64,000 nucleotides of DNA from the NCBI RefSeq assembly GCF_031458255.1, contig NZ_JAVDYC010000001.1, positions 5,775,001 to 5,839,000 on the forward strand. Direction: 5' to 3'. Of this stretch, positions 1-8,580 are shown piece by piece. The DNA comes from Catenuloplanes niger. GTDB taxonomy: Bacteria; Actinomycetota; Actinomycetes; Mycobacteriales; Micromonosporaceae. The notes beneath the pieces were generated by a model that worked only from the letters and a program-made list of their open reading frames with translations, did not search any database and had not been told where the DNA came from. Each line of letters opens with the position of its first letter. Within the stretch, counting starts at the first letter, position 1. Both the position numbers and the translations under genes were made by a program.

Positions 1-1
1 G

Positions 2-1012
2 AACCAGTGGGCGAACGTCGTCCGGTGGGAAATGCGGCCGCGCGTCTTCCTCCGGACGAGTGAGTTCCTCTGGCAGGAGGGGCACACCGCGCACGCCACG
101 GAGCAGGACGCGCGGGCGTACGCGAAGAAGATCCTGCACGAGGCCTACGAGGACCTGATGGTCAAGGTGCTCGCGATGCCGGTGCTGGTCGGGCGCAAGA
201 CGGACCGGGAGCGGTTCGCCGGCGCGACCAACACCTACTGCCTCGAGGGCATGATGGGCGACGGCAAGGCGCTGCAGATGGGCACCTCGCACGAGCTGGG
301 GCAGAACTTCGCGAAGGCGTTCGACATCGCGTTCTCGGCGCAGAGCGGCGCGCGTGAGCACGCCTGGACCACGTCCTGGGGCACCTCGACGCGGATGGTC
401 GGCGGCCTGATCATGTGCCACGGCGACGACAACGGGCTGCGGGTCCCGCCGGTGCTGGCGCCGATCCAGGCGCACGTGATGGTCGTCAAGGACGGGGAGG
501 GTGTCGCTGCCGCGGCCGCGACGATCAGGGACGAGCTCAAGGCCGCGGGGGTACGGGTCGGCTTCGACGACCGGGTCGACACCCCGTTCGGGCGGCGCGC
601 GGTGGACGCGGAGCTGAAGGGCTACCCGATCCGGATCGAGATCGGCCCGCGGGATCTCGCCAACGGGAATGTCACGGTGGCCCGGCGGTTCGACGGCAGC
701 AAGGCGAGCGTGCCGCTGGCCGGCGTGGTCGAGGCGGTGACCGCGGCGCTGACCGGCGACCAGCAGGCGCTCTTCGACCAGGCGCTGGCGCACCGCGAGG
801 CGAACACGCACGAGGTGAAGACGCTGGGCGAGGCGATCGAGGCGTCGGCCACCGGCTGGGCGCGCGTGCCGTGGTCCGCCGTCGGTGTCGAGGGCGAGGC
901 CGAGGCGAACAAGTCCGCGGTGACCGTGCGGTGCCTGATCCGCGCGGACGGTTCGGTGCCGGAGTCGGAGACGGAGCCGGACCTGATCGCGGTGCTGGGA
1001 CGTTCGTACTGA
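2..1012 (+). CDS. proS: Prolyl-tRNA synthetase, archaeal/eukaryotic type (5' truncated)
   Basis: Charges tRNA-Pro with proline in the cytoplasm. The open frame runs in from base 2, so the N-terminal part, including class II motif 1, lies outside the window. Visible pieces are a motif 2 region (RPRVFLRTSEFLWQEGHTAH), the ATP-site motif 3 stretch around CHGDDNGLRVPP, and an anticodon-binding domain after it. The chain ends in Tyr, as archaeal/eukaryotic-like ProRS do, which separates it from the longer bacterial type carrying an editing insertion. The next gene starts 64 bases later. Family assignment is firm; the missing start is the only defect. Confidence 0.95.
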   Translation, partial: NQWANVVRWEMRPRVFLRTSEFLWQEGHTAHATEQDARAYAKKILHEAYEDLMVKVLAMPVLVGRKTDRERFAGATNTYCLEGMMGDGKALQMGTSHELGQNFAKAFDIAFSAQSGAREHAWTTSWGTSTRMVGGLIMCHGDDNGLRVPPVLAPIQAHVMVVKDGEGVAAAAATIRDELKAAGVRVGFDDRVDTPFGRRAVDAELKGYPIRIEIGPRDLANGNVTVARRFDGSKASVPLAGVVEAVTAALTGDQQALFDQALAHREANTHEVKTLGEAIEASATGWARVPWSAVGVEGEAEANKSAVTVRCLIRADGSVPESETEPDLIAVLGRSY

Positions 1013-1076
1013 AATCCGATCGGTGGTGGCCGCGTCGTAACGACATGGTCACCACCGACGGTTAACCTGGCTGATC

Positions 1077-1724
1077 GTGGGATTCGCGCGAGGCCGACTG
1101 ATAATGCACCGGAACGTCCGTCACCATCGGATCGGGTGGGTCCGCCCGGTGCGGGTGGTGAGCGACGACGAGCGCGGACTGCTGGTCTGGCTGGACCGCG
1201 GCACCCGGGTGCTCAACGAGGTCGCGACGGACGGGCGCGGGATGCGCGCGATGCCGTTCAGCGAGTGGGTCGAGCTGGACTACCGGCTGCACGAGAGCGT
1301 CTGGCAGGGGCCGGGCGTGCTCAAGTTCATGCCGCCCGGTGAGGCGCACTCGGTCTGGTGGTTCCGGGACGACGCCGGGAATTTCAGCGGGTGGTACGTG
1401 AACCTGGAGGCGCCCGTTCTCCGCTGGGACGACGGCACCGTGGCGGGCGTCGACATGGTCGACCAGGACCTGGACATCGTGGTCGCGCCGGACCGGACGT
1501 GGCGGTGGAAGGACGAGGACGAGTTCGCGGAGCGGCTGGCCTTCCCGGACCACTACTGGGTGCCGGACGCGGACGCGGTGTGGGCCGAGGGCAAGCGCGT
1601 GGTCGAGCGGATCGAGGCCGGCGAGTTCCCGTTCGACGGCACCTGGACCGACTTCGTCCCGGACCCGTCGTGGGAGCCGGGCGTGCCGCTTCCCGGATGG
1701 AACCGCCCGGTCCTCACGCGTTAA
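1077..1724 (+). CDS. DUF402 family protein (FomD-like)
   Basis: A 215-residue soluble protein of the DUF402 superfamily, which includes FomD-type nucleotide hydrolases. The sequence shows the family's beta-rich core rich in W, D and E: a VWWFRDD stretch, then [15 protein letters not shown], then an acidic [12 protein letters not shown] segment likely to bind metal. The GTG start at 1077 gives a full-length family member; an in-frame ATG at 1104 is the alternative. It follows proS by 64 bases and may be co-transcribed with it. The substrate here is unknown. I recognise the family from its pattern but cannot assign a pathway. Confidence 0.8.
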   Translation: MGFARGRLIMHRNVRHHRIGWVRPVRVVSDDERGLLVWLDRGTRVLNEVATDGRGMRAMPFSEWVELDYRLHESVWQGPGVLKFMPPGEAHSVWWFRDDAGNFSGWYVNLEAPVLRWDDGTVAGVDMVDQDLDIVVAPDRTWRWKDEDEFAERLAFPDHYWVPDADAVWAEGKRVVERIEAGEFPFDGTWTDFVPDPSWEPGVPLPGWNRPVLTR

Positions 1725-1950
1725 GAGCCATTTGCCCGATATGCGTACGGGATGCGGGGTCGTTTCATACGCGGGCCCCGGATCTGGCACAATGGTGAGC
1801 TGGTATCCGGCACGCGTTTGTTGCCCTCTAACTACGAGCGCGGCGCCAATCCTCGAAGCATCGGATCCCATGCCCCACGTGGGAGCCCGCCTGCTCACCC
1901 GCGCACCGGCCGTCGAGGCCGGTGTAGATCGCAACAGGAGCGAACAGACA
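1725..1950 (+). promoter_or_regulatory. Probable promoter and leader of the rpsP operon
   Basis: This 226-base gap separates the DUF402 gene from rpsP, the first gene of a tightly packed operon, so a promoter is expected here. A hexamer close to a -10 box, within TGGCACAAT at 1785-1793, is the best candidate. I found no convincing -35 partner and no clear riboswitch fold. The rpsP ribosome-binding site CAGGAG lies at 1935-1940. Weak inference. Confidence 0.3.
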
Positions 1951-2427
1951 GTGGCCGTAAAGATCCGGCTCCTGCGGATGGGCAAGATCCGCAACCCCCA
2001 GTACCGCATCGTCGTGGCCGACTCGCGGACCAAGCGCGACGGCCGGGCCATCGAGTACGTGGGCATCTACCAGCCGAAGGAGCACCCTTCGGTGATCGAG
2101 GTCAAGTCCGACCGGGTGCAGCACTGGCTGTCGGTCGGCGCGCAGCCGTCCGAGGCCGTGCAGCGCATCCTGGAGAAGACCGGCGACTGGCAGAAGTTCA
2201 AGGGTCTGCCGGCCCCGCCGCCGCTCCTGGTCGCGGAGCCGAAGGCGGACCGCAAGGCCGTCTACGACGCCGAGTCGCAGGCCGCCGCGGGCGTGACCCC
2301 GGCCAAGTCCGCGTCGAAGAAGGCCGAGCCGAAGGCGGAGAAGGCCGAGCCCAAGGCTGCCGAGCCCAAGGCCGCCGAGGCCAAGACCGAGGAGCCCGCC
2401 GATGCGGGCGCCGGCGACGCGAGCTGA
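1951..2427 (+). CDS. rpsP: 30S ribosomal protein S16 with long charged tail
   Basis: Binds 16S rRNA during assembly of the small ribosomal subunit. The GTG at 1951 begins [20 protein letters not shown], the canonical S16 N terminus, and has CAGGAG ten bases upstream. A longer open frame runs further 5' but is not S16. The protein is 158 residues: about 85 form the S16 core, and the rest is a low-complexity Ala/Lys/Glu/Pro tail with repeated AEPKA and EPKAAE units, as in other actinomycetes. It is the first gene of rpsP-khpA-rimM-trmD. Its last 26 bases overlap the proposed khpA start. Confidence 0.97.
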   Translation: MAVKIRLLRMGKIRNPQYRIVVADSRTKRDGRAIEYVGIYQPKEHPSVIEVKSDRVQHWLSVGAQPSEAVQRILEKTGDWQKFKGLPAPPPLLVAEPKADRKAVYDAESQAAAGVTPAKSASKKAEPKAEKAEPKAAEPKAAEAKTEEPADAGAGDAS

Positions 2428-2662
2428 CGGGGCGCTCCGGCCCGCGCTGGAGCACCTCGTCAAGGGCATCGTCGACCACCCGGACGACGTGCGCGTCCGG
2501 CTCGTCGACTCGCGCCGCGGTAAGCGGCTGGAGGTGCGCGTCCACCCCGAGGACCTGGGAACGGTCATCGGGCGTGGCGGCCGCACCGCCAAGGCGCTGC
2601 GTACCGTGATCGGGTCGATCGGCGGGCGTGGCGTGCGAGTCGACATAGTCGACGCGTACTGA
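2402..2662 (+). CDS. khpA: KH-domain RNA-binding protein KhpA
   Basis: Small single KH-domain RNA-binding protein that sits between rpsP and rimM in most Gram-positive genomes. It works with a Jag/KhpB-type partner in RNA metabolism in other bacteria. The KH signature loop GxxG is GRGG at residues 57-60, inside [10 protein letters not shown], preceded by the conserved [14 protein letters not shown] segment. The only ATG in reach, 2402, overlaps rpsP by 26 bases and adds about 11 residues before the usual family start; no better start codon lies between. It ends 4 bases before rimM. Confidence 0.93.
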   Translation: MRAPATRADGALRPALEHLVKGIVDHPDDVRVRLVDSRRGKRLEVRVHPEDLGTVIGRGGRTAKALRTVIGSIGGRGVRVDIVDAY

Positions 2663-2666
2663 GTCG

Positions 2667-3239
2667 ATGCTCCTCATCATCGGGCACATCGCCCGCGCGC
2701 ACGGCGTGCGTGGCGAGGTCGCCGTGCACGTGCGCACGGACGAGCCCGAGGCGCGTTTCGTCCCCGGGGCGGTGCTGACCACCGAGATCTCCTCGAAGGT
2801 CCGCACCGCTCCGGCGGACGGCGCCTCGGTCCCGGACGGCGCCGTGCGCTTCGAGGTGCCGAAAAAACTGACCATCGAGACGGTACGGCCGCATCAGGAC
2901 AAACTGCTCGTGACGTTCGAGGGCATCCTCGACCGGGACGAGGCGGAGGCCATGAAGGGCGTCCTGCTCTGCGTGGACAGCGCCGAGGTCGCGCCGCTGG
3001 ACGACCCGGACGAGTTCCGCGACCACGAGCTGGTCGGGCTGACCGTGGTCGACACCGCCGGCGAGAAGCTCGGCGAGGTGCTGCGCATCGATCACGCGGC
3101 CGCGTCCGACCTGATCGTGCTCAAGCGGGCACAGGGTGGGACGGCGCTGATCCCGTTCGTCCGGCAGATCGTCCCGACCGTGGACGTGGCCGGCGGCCGG
3201 ATCGTGGTGGACCCACCGGAAGGCCTGCTGGACCTGTAG
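2667..3239 (+). CDS. rimM: Ribosome maturation factor RimM
   Basis: Assists late maturation of the 16S rRNA 3' domain on the 30S head and binds protein S19. The protein is 190 residues. The N-terminal beta-barrel begins IIGHIARAHGVRGEVAV, the RimM signature, and the C-terminal PRC-barrel half carries LIPFVRQIVPTVDV and ends DPPEGLLDL. The start lies 4 bases after khpA, and its TAG stop is followed immediately by the trmD ATG, so it is translated within the operon. Confidence 0.97.
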   Translation: MLLIIGHIARAHGVRGEVAVHVRTDEPEARFVPGAVLTTEISSKVRTAPADGASVPDGAVRFEVPKKLTIETVRPHQDKLLVTFEGILDRDEAEAMKGVLLCVDSAEVAPLDDPDEFRDHELVGLTVVDTAGEKLGEVLRIDHAAASDLIVLKRAQGGTALIPFVRQIVPTVDVAGGRIVVDPPEGLLDL

Positions 3240-4025
3240 ATGCGCGTCGACGTTCTGACGATCTTCCCGGACTACTTCGCCCCGCTGGAGCTCTCCCTGA
3301 TCGGGAAGGCCCGGACCACGGGGCTGCTCGACGTGGGCGTGCACGACCTGCGGACCTGGACGCACGACGTGCACCGGACCGTGGACGACACGCCCTACGG
3401 CGGCGGCCCGGGCATGGTCATGCGACCAGAACCGTGGGGTGCCGCGTTCGACGCGCTGACGCCCGTACCGCCGGATGATCTTGATCTTGCGCCGGTTCTG
3501 GTCGTGCCCACGCCGGCCGGGCAACGATTCGATCAAGCCATGGCGCACTCGTTCGCGGGTGAGCAGCGGCTGATCTTCGCCTGCGGGCGGTACGAGGGGA
3601 TCGACCAGCGGGTACTGGAGGAGGCCGCGACCCGGATGCGGGTGCGTGAGGTCTCCCTCGGCGACTACGTGCTGTTCGGCGGCGAGGTCGCGGTGCTGGT
3701 GATGCTGGAGGCGGTCGTGCGGCTGCTGCCCGGTGTGATCGGGAACGCGGATTCACTGACCGAGGAGTCACACGCGAACGGCCTGCTGGAGGCGCCGCTC
3801 TACACGAAGCCGGCGGTCTGGCGCGGGCGCGAGGTGCCCGAGGTACTGCGCTCCGGCGACCACGGGAAGATCGCGAAGTGGCGGCGGGCGCAGTCCCTTC
3901 TGCGCACGGCCGCGCAGCGTCCGGATATGCTGGCCAGTGCCGCACCGGAAACGCTGGACAAGCACGATGTCGCCACGTTGACCGGGGCCGGATTTCCGGT
4001 GCCCGAGGCCGGTGTGGCAAAGTAG
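3240..4025 (+). CDS. trmD: tRNA (guanine37-N1)-methyltransferase TrmD
   Basis: Uses S-adenosylmethionine to methylate G37 of tRNAs and so prevents frameshifting. The 261-residue SPOUT enzyme begins [13 protein letters not shown] and contains the substrate loop [13 protein letters not shown], the knot motif [12 protein letters not shown], and [11 protein letters not shown], all diagnostic. The C-terminal domain retains [20 protein letters not shown]. The start follows the rimM stop with no gap. Nothing is missing relative to the family. Confidence 0.98.
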   Translation: MRVDVLTIFPDYFAPLELSLIGKARTTGLLDVGVHDLRTWTHDVHRTVDDTPYGGGPGMVMRPEPWGAAFDALTPVPPDDLDLAPVLVVPTPAGQRFDQAMAHSFAGEQRLIFACGRYEGIDQRVLEEAATRMRVREVSLGDYVLFGGEVAVLVMLEAVVRLLPGVIGNADSLTEESHANGLLEAPLYTKPAVWRGREVPEVLRSGDHGKIAKWRRAQSLLRTAAQRPDMLASAAPETLDKHDVATLTGAGFPVPEAGVAK

Positions 4026-4137
4026 AGAGGTTGCCGCTATCGGGGCACGTCCCCGCATGCGCAACGGATAGTTTTCTTTCGCGCCGCCACTGGCCATGGC
4101 GCGGGGATTCGCCACGAGCCTTGAGGATGCAGCAGCG
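4026..4137 (+). promoter_or_regulatory. Leader region of rplS
   Basis: This 112-base gap precedes rplS. It contains a potential hairpin with arms CGCGCC (4080-4085) and GGCGCG (4098-4103), and a T-rich patch TTTTCTTT just before it. This could be a ribosomal-protein leader or internal promoter; L19 leaders are known in other phyla, but I see no clear match to one. The rplS ribosome-binding site GAGGA is at 4123-4127. Confidence 0.3.
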
Positions 4138-4494
4138 ATGAACACGCTCGACGCACTGGACGCCCAGTCGCAGCGGACCGACATCCCGGACTTCCGCGCC
4201 GGTGACACCCTGAAGGTGCACGCGCGCGTCGTCGAGGGCAACCGCTCCCGTGTCCAGGTCTTCCAGGGTGTCGTCATCCGGCGCCACGGTGCCGGCCTGC
4301 GGGAGACCTTCACGATCCGGAAGGTGAGCTTCGGCGTCGGCGTCGAGCGCACCTACCCGCTCAACAGCCCGGCGATCGACCGCCTCGAGGTCATCACCCG
4401 CGGTGACGTCCGCCGGGCCAAGCTGTACTACCTCCGTGAGCTCCGCGGTAAGGCCGCGAAGATCAAGGAGAAGCGTGAGGCGATCACCCGCTGA
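4138..4494 (+). CDS. rplS: 50S ribosomal protein L19
   Basis: Large-subunit protein at the interface with the 30S subunit. The 118-residue product starts at ATG 4138, chosen because GAGGA lies about ten bases upstream and the protein then matches the usual 114-120 residue family length; an upstream in-frame ATG at 4096 would add 14 atypical residues. The sequence has the L19 core [32 protein letters not shown] and [20 protein letters not shown]. It completes the S16-L19 block. Confidence 0.97.
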   Translation: MNTLDALDAQSQRTDIPDFRAGDTLKVHARVVEGNRSRVQVFQGVVIRRHGAGLRETFTIRKVSFGVGVERTYPLNSPAIDRLEVITRGDVRRAKLYYLRELRGKAAKIKEKREAITR

Positions 4495-4568
4495 CGTCCC
4501 CCGTCCGGGTAAACCTTCTCTCGCTCCGACAGCAGCCGTAACGCCGAACGCGACCTAAGCTTGCTTCT

Positions 4569-5678
4569 GTGACGTACGGGCGCTACGACGGCGACAGTCG
4601 AGAAACATCGCCCTACCGCTCGACGCCTCCCCCCGCGGACTCCGACGGGGACGGGGCTCGGGCGGTAGTGCTGTATCCGGGCACCGGCGGTGGTTCCTTC
4701 TTCGACGGGCCCGGTCCGGAGGACGCCGCCGCCGAGCGGCCACGCCGCCGCCGGGGCGCCCGCGGGCCGGCCGACTCCGGTGGCCGGGGCGGTGCCCGTT
4801 CCGGCGGCGTGGCCGACGTCGACGGCTCCGACGGCGGTGGCGGCGACCGGCCGCGGCGCCAGGTGAAGCAGATGGCGCTCTGGCTGGAGCTGCCGATCCT
4901 GCTGGTGGTGGCGTTCTGCCTGGCCGTGCTGATCCGCACGTTCCTGGTGCAGGCGTTCTACATCCCCTCCGGGTCGATGGAGAACACGCTGCTCGTCGGC
5001 GACCGCGTGCTGGTGAACAAGGTCGTCTACGACGTGCGCACGCCGGAGCGCGGCGAGGTCGTCGTGTTCCGCGGCACCGACCGGTGGGCCCCGGAGCACA
5101 CGGACGACACCTCCGGGCTGACGTTCATGACCAGGCTCAGCCGTACGATCGGCGACCTGGTCGGCGTCGGCCGGCCCGGTGAGAAGGACTTCATCAAGCG
5201 GGTGATCGGCGTCGGCGGCGACACCGTCTCGTGCTGCGACGAGCAGGGCCGCATCCTGGTCAACGGCATGCCGATCGACGAGCCGTACATCTTCGAGGAC
5301 TCGCCGCTGGACGACACGGTCGGCGACGGCAACGACTGCCGCTCCCGCCGCTTCCAGGAGATCGTCATCCCGGAGGGCCAGATCTTCGTGATGGGCGACC
5401 ACCGGTCGGTCTCCCAGGACGCCCGCTGCCAGGGCCCGGTCCCGGTGGAGAACGTGGTCGGCCAGGCGTTCGTGATCGTCTGGCCACGGGACAGCTGGGC
5501 CGGGATTCCCGTACCGGAGGTGTGGGACGACGTGCCGGACTCCGCCGCGGCGCCTCAGGACACGACCCCTGACACTCAAGGAGGATTCGTGCTCACTGTC
5601 CCCTTGTTGGCATCTCTGGCGTTTAAGGCGCGTTCCCGGTCTCGGTTCTCAGCCCGTCGTCGTAGGCTGCCTTCGTGA
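4569..5678 (+). CDS. lepB: Signal peptidase I, long form (first of two)
   Basis: Membrane-bound type I signal peptidase that removes signal peptides from exported proteins. The 369-residue chain has a 100-residue disordered, Gly/Asp/Arg-rich cytoplasmic head, one membrane segment near residues 104-123, then the catalytic Ser136 in YIPSGSMENT and the catalytic Lys210 in DFIKRVIGVGGD. The box E motif MGDHRSVSQDAR follows. The last 30 residues (Arg/Ser-rich) are unusual and begin beside an in-frame AAGGAGG...GTG (5578-5591), so the tail may be intergenic DNA read as coding. The stop overlaps the GTG start of the second lepB (GTGA). Confidence 0.93.
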   Translation: MTYGRYDGDSRETSPYRSTPPPADSDGDGARAVVLYPGTGGGSFFDGPGPEDAAAERPRRRRGARGPADSGGRGGARSGGVADVDGSDGGGGDRPRRQVKQMALWLELPILLVVAFCLAVLIRTFLVQAFYIPSGSMENTLLVGDRVLVNKVVYDVRTPERGEVVVFRGTDRWAPEHTDDTSGLTFMTRLSRTIGDLVGVGRPGEKDFIKRVIGVGGDTVSCCDEQGRILVNGMPIDEPYIFEDSPLDDTVGDGNDCRSRRFQEIVIPEGQIFVMGDHRSVSQDARCQGPVPVENVVGQAFVIVWPRDSWAGIPVPEVWDDVPDSAAAPQDTTPDTQGGFVLTVPLLASLAFKARSRSRFSARRRRLPS

Positions 5679-6319
5679 TCGACGAGCAGACCGACAAGCC
5701 ACGCAGTTCGTTCTGGAAAGAACTCCCCATCCTCCTCGGTGTGGCGCTGCTTGTCGCCATCCTGGTGCGGACGTTCGTGCTCCAGACGTTCTACATCCCG
5801 TCCCCCTCCATGGAGCACACGCTCAACGTCTACGACCGGGTCCTGGTCAACAAGCTCGTGTACAACTTCCGTGACCCGGCGCGCGGCGAGATCATCGTGT
5901 TCGAGGCGCCGGAGGGCTGGCGCAGCACGCCCAAGGGCGAGGACTTCATCAAGCGCATCATCGGCGTCGGTGGCGACCGGGTCATGTGCTGCGACGCACA
6001 GGGGCGCCTCCAGGTGAACGGCGTCTCGCTCGACGAGCCGTACATCTACGCGGAGAACGGCATCCAGGACCCGGCCGCGTCCACCGAGTTCGACATCGTG
6101 GTGCCGGACGGCCGACTCTGGGTGATGGGCGACCACCGCTCACAGTCCGGCGACTCGCTGGAGCACTGGACGACGTCGGACGGTGACATGGCGAAGTCCA
6201 CGATCTCCGAGGAAGCGGTCGTCGGGCGTGCCTTCGTGCTGTTCTGGCCGTTCTCCCGGGTCGACTGGCTGTCCGCGCCGGAGACGTTCGAACAGGTCCC
6301 GTCCGGCAGCGGCGGCTGA
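5675..6319 (+). CDS. lepB: Signal peptidase I, short form (second of two)
   Basis: Second type I signal peptidase, 214 residues, translationally coupled to the first by a 4-base GTGA overlap. A single N-terminal membrane segment spans about residues 17-36. The catalytic Ser45 lies in YIPSPSMEHT and Lys93 in DFIKRIIGVGGDRV. The MGDHRSQSGDSLEH motif closes the fold. It lacks the long cytoplasmic head of its neighbour and the insertion between the catalytic residues, so the two are clear paralogues of different size. Paired or multiple lepB genes at this locus are typical of actinomycetes. Confidence 0.95.
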   Translation: MIDEQTDKPRSSFWKELPILLGVALLVAILVRTFVLQTFYIPSPSMEHTLNVYDRVLVNKLVYNFRDPARGEIIVFEAPEGWRSTPKGEDFIKRIIGVGGDRVMCCDAQGRLQVNGVSLDEPYIYAENGIQDPAASTEFDIVVPDGRLWVMGDHRSQSGDSLEHWTTSDGDMAKSTISEEAVVGRAFVLFWPFSRVDWLSAPETFEQVPSGSGG

Positions 6320-6336
6320 GGGTCTCCTAGGCTGGT

Positions 6337-6798
6337 GTGATGGTGGACTTCGTGCCGCGCCGGGCGGCTCGTGTGCTGCTGGTCGACGAGGCCGGGCGGC
6401 TGCTGCTGTTCCGGGGCGTCGACCCGGGACGGCCCGGCGAGCCGTACTGGTTCACGATCGGTGGTGGCCTCGACGAGGGGGAGACGCCGGCCCAGGCCGC
6501 CGCGCGCGAGCTGCGCGAGGAAGCCGGGCTGGACCTGCCGGTGGCCGAGCTCGGCGAGCCGGTGCACGCGGAGGTGACCGAGTTTCCGTTCGACAGCGTG
6601 TGGTACCGGCAGGAACAGGAGTTCTTCCTGGTACGGGCGGCCGGCGGTGAGATCGACACGAGCGGGTTCGACGAGATCGAACGGGAGAGCATCACGTCGT
6701 ACCGGTGGTGGTCCGCGTCCGAGCTGGCGTCCGCGACCGAGCCGGTGCACCCCGCCGGCCTGGCCGACCTGCTGCGGCGGGTGACGGCCGGTGCTTAG
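6337..6798 (+). CDS. NUDIX hydrolase
   Basis: Hydrolyses a nucleoside diphosphate linked to another group; the substrate is unknown. The full NUDIX box is GGLDEGETPAQAAARELREE followed by AG at about residues 45-67, with the REEAG glutamates that bind magnesium. Length is 153 residues. The GTG at 6337 is directly followed by ATG at 6340, and either could start translation. The stop codon overlaps the start of rnhB by eight bases, indicating co-translation with lepB-lepB-NUDIX-rnhB-DUF2469. Confidence 0.93.
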   Translation: MMVDFVPRRAARVLLVDEAGRLLLFRGVDPGRPGEPYWFTIGGGLDEGETPAQAAARELREEAGLDLPVAELGEPVHAEVTEFPFDSVWYRQEQEFFLVRAAGGEIDTSGFDEIERESITSYRWWSASELASATEPVHPAGLADLLRRVTAGA

Positions 6799-7666
6799 CC
6801 CGCCGAAGACGATCGTCCGGCGTGAGGGTGGCATCTACGCGCTGGAGCGGGCGCTGCAGCGCCGCGGGTTCACGCTGGTCGCCGGCGCGGACGAGGCCGG
6901 ACGTGGCGCGTGCGCGGGCCCGCTGGTCGCGGCCGCGGTGGTGCTGCCGACCGGGAAACGCGGCGAGATCGACGGCCTGACCGACTCGAAGCTGCTGACC
7001 GCCGCCGCGCGCGAGCGAATCTACGCAGAGGTGGTCAAGCGGGCACTCGCGTACTCGGTCGTGGTCATACCCCCCACCGAGGTGGATGCGCGCGGTCTGC
7101 ATGTGTGTAACCTCGCGGCCATGCGCCGCGCGCTGGCCTCGCTGGCCGTCCGCCCCGAGTACGTCCTCACCGACGGCTTCGCGGTGGACGGGCTCGGCGT
7201 GCCCGGGCTCGCCGTGTGGAAGGGCGACCAGGTCGCCGCATGCGTGGCGGCGGCGAGCGTGCTCGCCAAGGTCACCCGAGACCGGATCATGGTGGAGCTG
7301 GACGCCGAGTTCCCGGCCTACGGCTTCGCCGACCACAAGGGGTACGTGACCGCCGAGCACAACGCGGCACTGGCGGAACATGGCCCGTGCGTGGAGCATC
7401 GGTACTCGTACGCGAACGTGGCTGCCGCGTCCGGCCGCGACGGCAGCCCACCGCGGGCCCGCCGTCCGGTCTCAGCGGAGTCCGATCGCCCGTCGGTCGT
7501 GTCGTCCGGCGGCACCGGTGCCGCGCCCGTGGGCGCCGCCACCGGGGCCGAGGCGATGGCACGGGTCGCCGCGGGCTGGAGTACCGTCGGCGTGGCATCG
7601 GAGCAGCAGCCACGACCGCCGACGTGGGTGGGGGAAGATGGCCAGATGAAGGGCGGACAACGATGA
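6791..7666 (+). CDS. rnhB: Ribonuclease HII with C-terminal extension
   Basis: Cuts the RNA strand of RNA-DNA hybrids and removes single ribonucleotides from DNA. The catalytic GADEAGRGACAGPLV has Asp34 and Glu35; TDSKLL and LTDGFAV supply the remaining acidic region, and ADHKGY closes the domain near residue 185. The family norm is 200-240 residues. This protein has 291: about 75 low-complexity residues (Ser/Gly/Ala/Pro-rich) follow the domain. GTG 6791 overlaps the NUDIX stop. The stop codon overlaps the next start as ATGA. Confidence 0.95.
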   Translation: MLSPPKTIVRREGGIYALERALQRRGFTLVAGADEAGRGACAGPLVAAAVVLPTGKRGEIDGLTDSKLLTAAARERIYAEVVKRALAYSVVVIPPTEVDARGLHVCNLAAMRRALASLAVRPEYVLTDGFAVDGLGVPGLAVWKGDQVAACVAAASVLAKVTRDRIMVELDAEFPAYGFADHKGYVTAEHNAALAEHGPCVEHRYSYANVAAASGRDGSPPRARRPVSAESDRPSVVSSGGTGAAPVGAATGAEAMARVAAGWSTVGVASEQQPRPPTWVGEDGQMKGGQR

Positions 7667-7986
7667 GCGCAGAAGATCTCGAGAAGTACGAGACCGAGAT
7701 GGAGCTGCAGCTCTATCGGGAGTACCGCGACATCGTCCGTCAGTTCTCCTATGTGGTCGAGACCGAGCGGCGCTTCTACCTCGCGAACCACGTGGACCTC
7801 CACGTCCGGAACTCGGACGGCGAGGTCTACTTCGAGGTCGAGATGCAGGACGCATGGGTCTGGGACATGTACCGGCCGGCCCGCTTCGTCAAGAACGTGC
7901 GCGTGATGACCTTCAAGGACGTCAACGTCGAGGAGCTGGAGAAGCCGGAGATCTCGCTGCCGACGGACACCGGCTTCCCCAGCTGA
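7663..7986 (+). CDS. DUF2469 family protein
   Basis: A 107-residue acidic protein of family DUF2469, found next to rnhB in nearly all actinobacteria; its function is not known. It begins MSAEDLEKYETEMELQLYRE, the family hallmark, and has VVETERRFYLANHVDL and WVWDMYRPARFVKNV in the middle. ATG 7663 overlaps the rnhB stop by 4 bases, so the two are translationally coupled. No membrane segment or signal peptide is seen. A longer frame extends 5' inside rnhB but is only its out-of-frame reading. Confidence 0.93.
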   Translation: MSAEDLEKYETEMELQLYREYRDIVRQFSYVVETERRFYLANHVDLHVRNSDGEVYFEVEMQDAWVWDMYRPARFVKNVRVMTFKDVNVEELEKPEISLPTDTGFPS

Positions 7987-8580
7987 CGTTCTCCCCTCCT
8001 TTCCGGCCCGGGGCCGCGGTATCCCACCGCACTCCGGGCCTCCGCATGTGTAGGGACCGGCCTCCCCACTCGGTGCGCCACGAGGCTGGCCGGTAGGTCG
8101 GGTTTCGCGGCCGGTGCGGCCGCGGCGTTTGTCGCTTGTGGCTAGGGACGTGAGCGGCCGGCCGAGGACACGGGCGGCTGCGTCGCGCGGAGTCGCCAGG
8201 TCTCGCGGAGGACCGCGCGGCGGTTCTGTGCCGCGCTGCCTTTGCGCCGCGCTTCCCTCCGTTCCGTGCTGTGTCCCGCGCCGCGTTCGGGACCTGTCGT
8301 GTCGTGTTCCGCGCAATGCCATGGCGCGTTCCTGCCCGCGCTGCCCGCGCTGCCCGCGCTGCCCGCGCTGCCCGCGCTGCCCGCGCTGCCCGCGCTGCCC
8401 GCGCTGCCCGCACTGCCCGCACTGCCCGCGCCGTAGGGGTTCGGCGGTGCGGAGCGATCGCAGCGCGGGATCAGCAGCGCGTCAGGGACGCGAGGTGCGG
8501 TGTGTTCGTGGCGCGGCTGTGTCGGCGCGGTGTGGTGGGCCCTTGCGGCGCGATGTGTCCTGGGCAGTCGGTTGCGGCGG
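7987..8580. other. Gene-free interval between convergent operons
   Basis: These 594 bases separate the plus-strand DUF2469 gene from the minus-strand M23 gene. Apart from the 9-bp tandem array at 8332-8430 I see no gene, RNA or clear terminator. Open frames here lack coding bias and known motifs. Confidence 0.6.
8332..8430. repeat. 9-bp tandem repeat, 11 copies
   Basis: Eleven head-to-tail copies of CTGCCCGCG fill exactly 99 bases. Copies 9 and 10 end in CA instead of CG; the rest are identical. In plus-strand frames it reads as a Leu-Pro-Ala or Cys-Pro-Arg tripeptide repeat, but no start, ribosome-binding site or family supports a gene. Confidence 0.95.
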
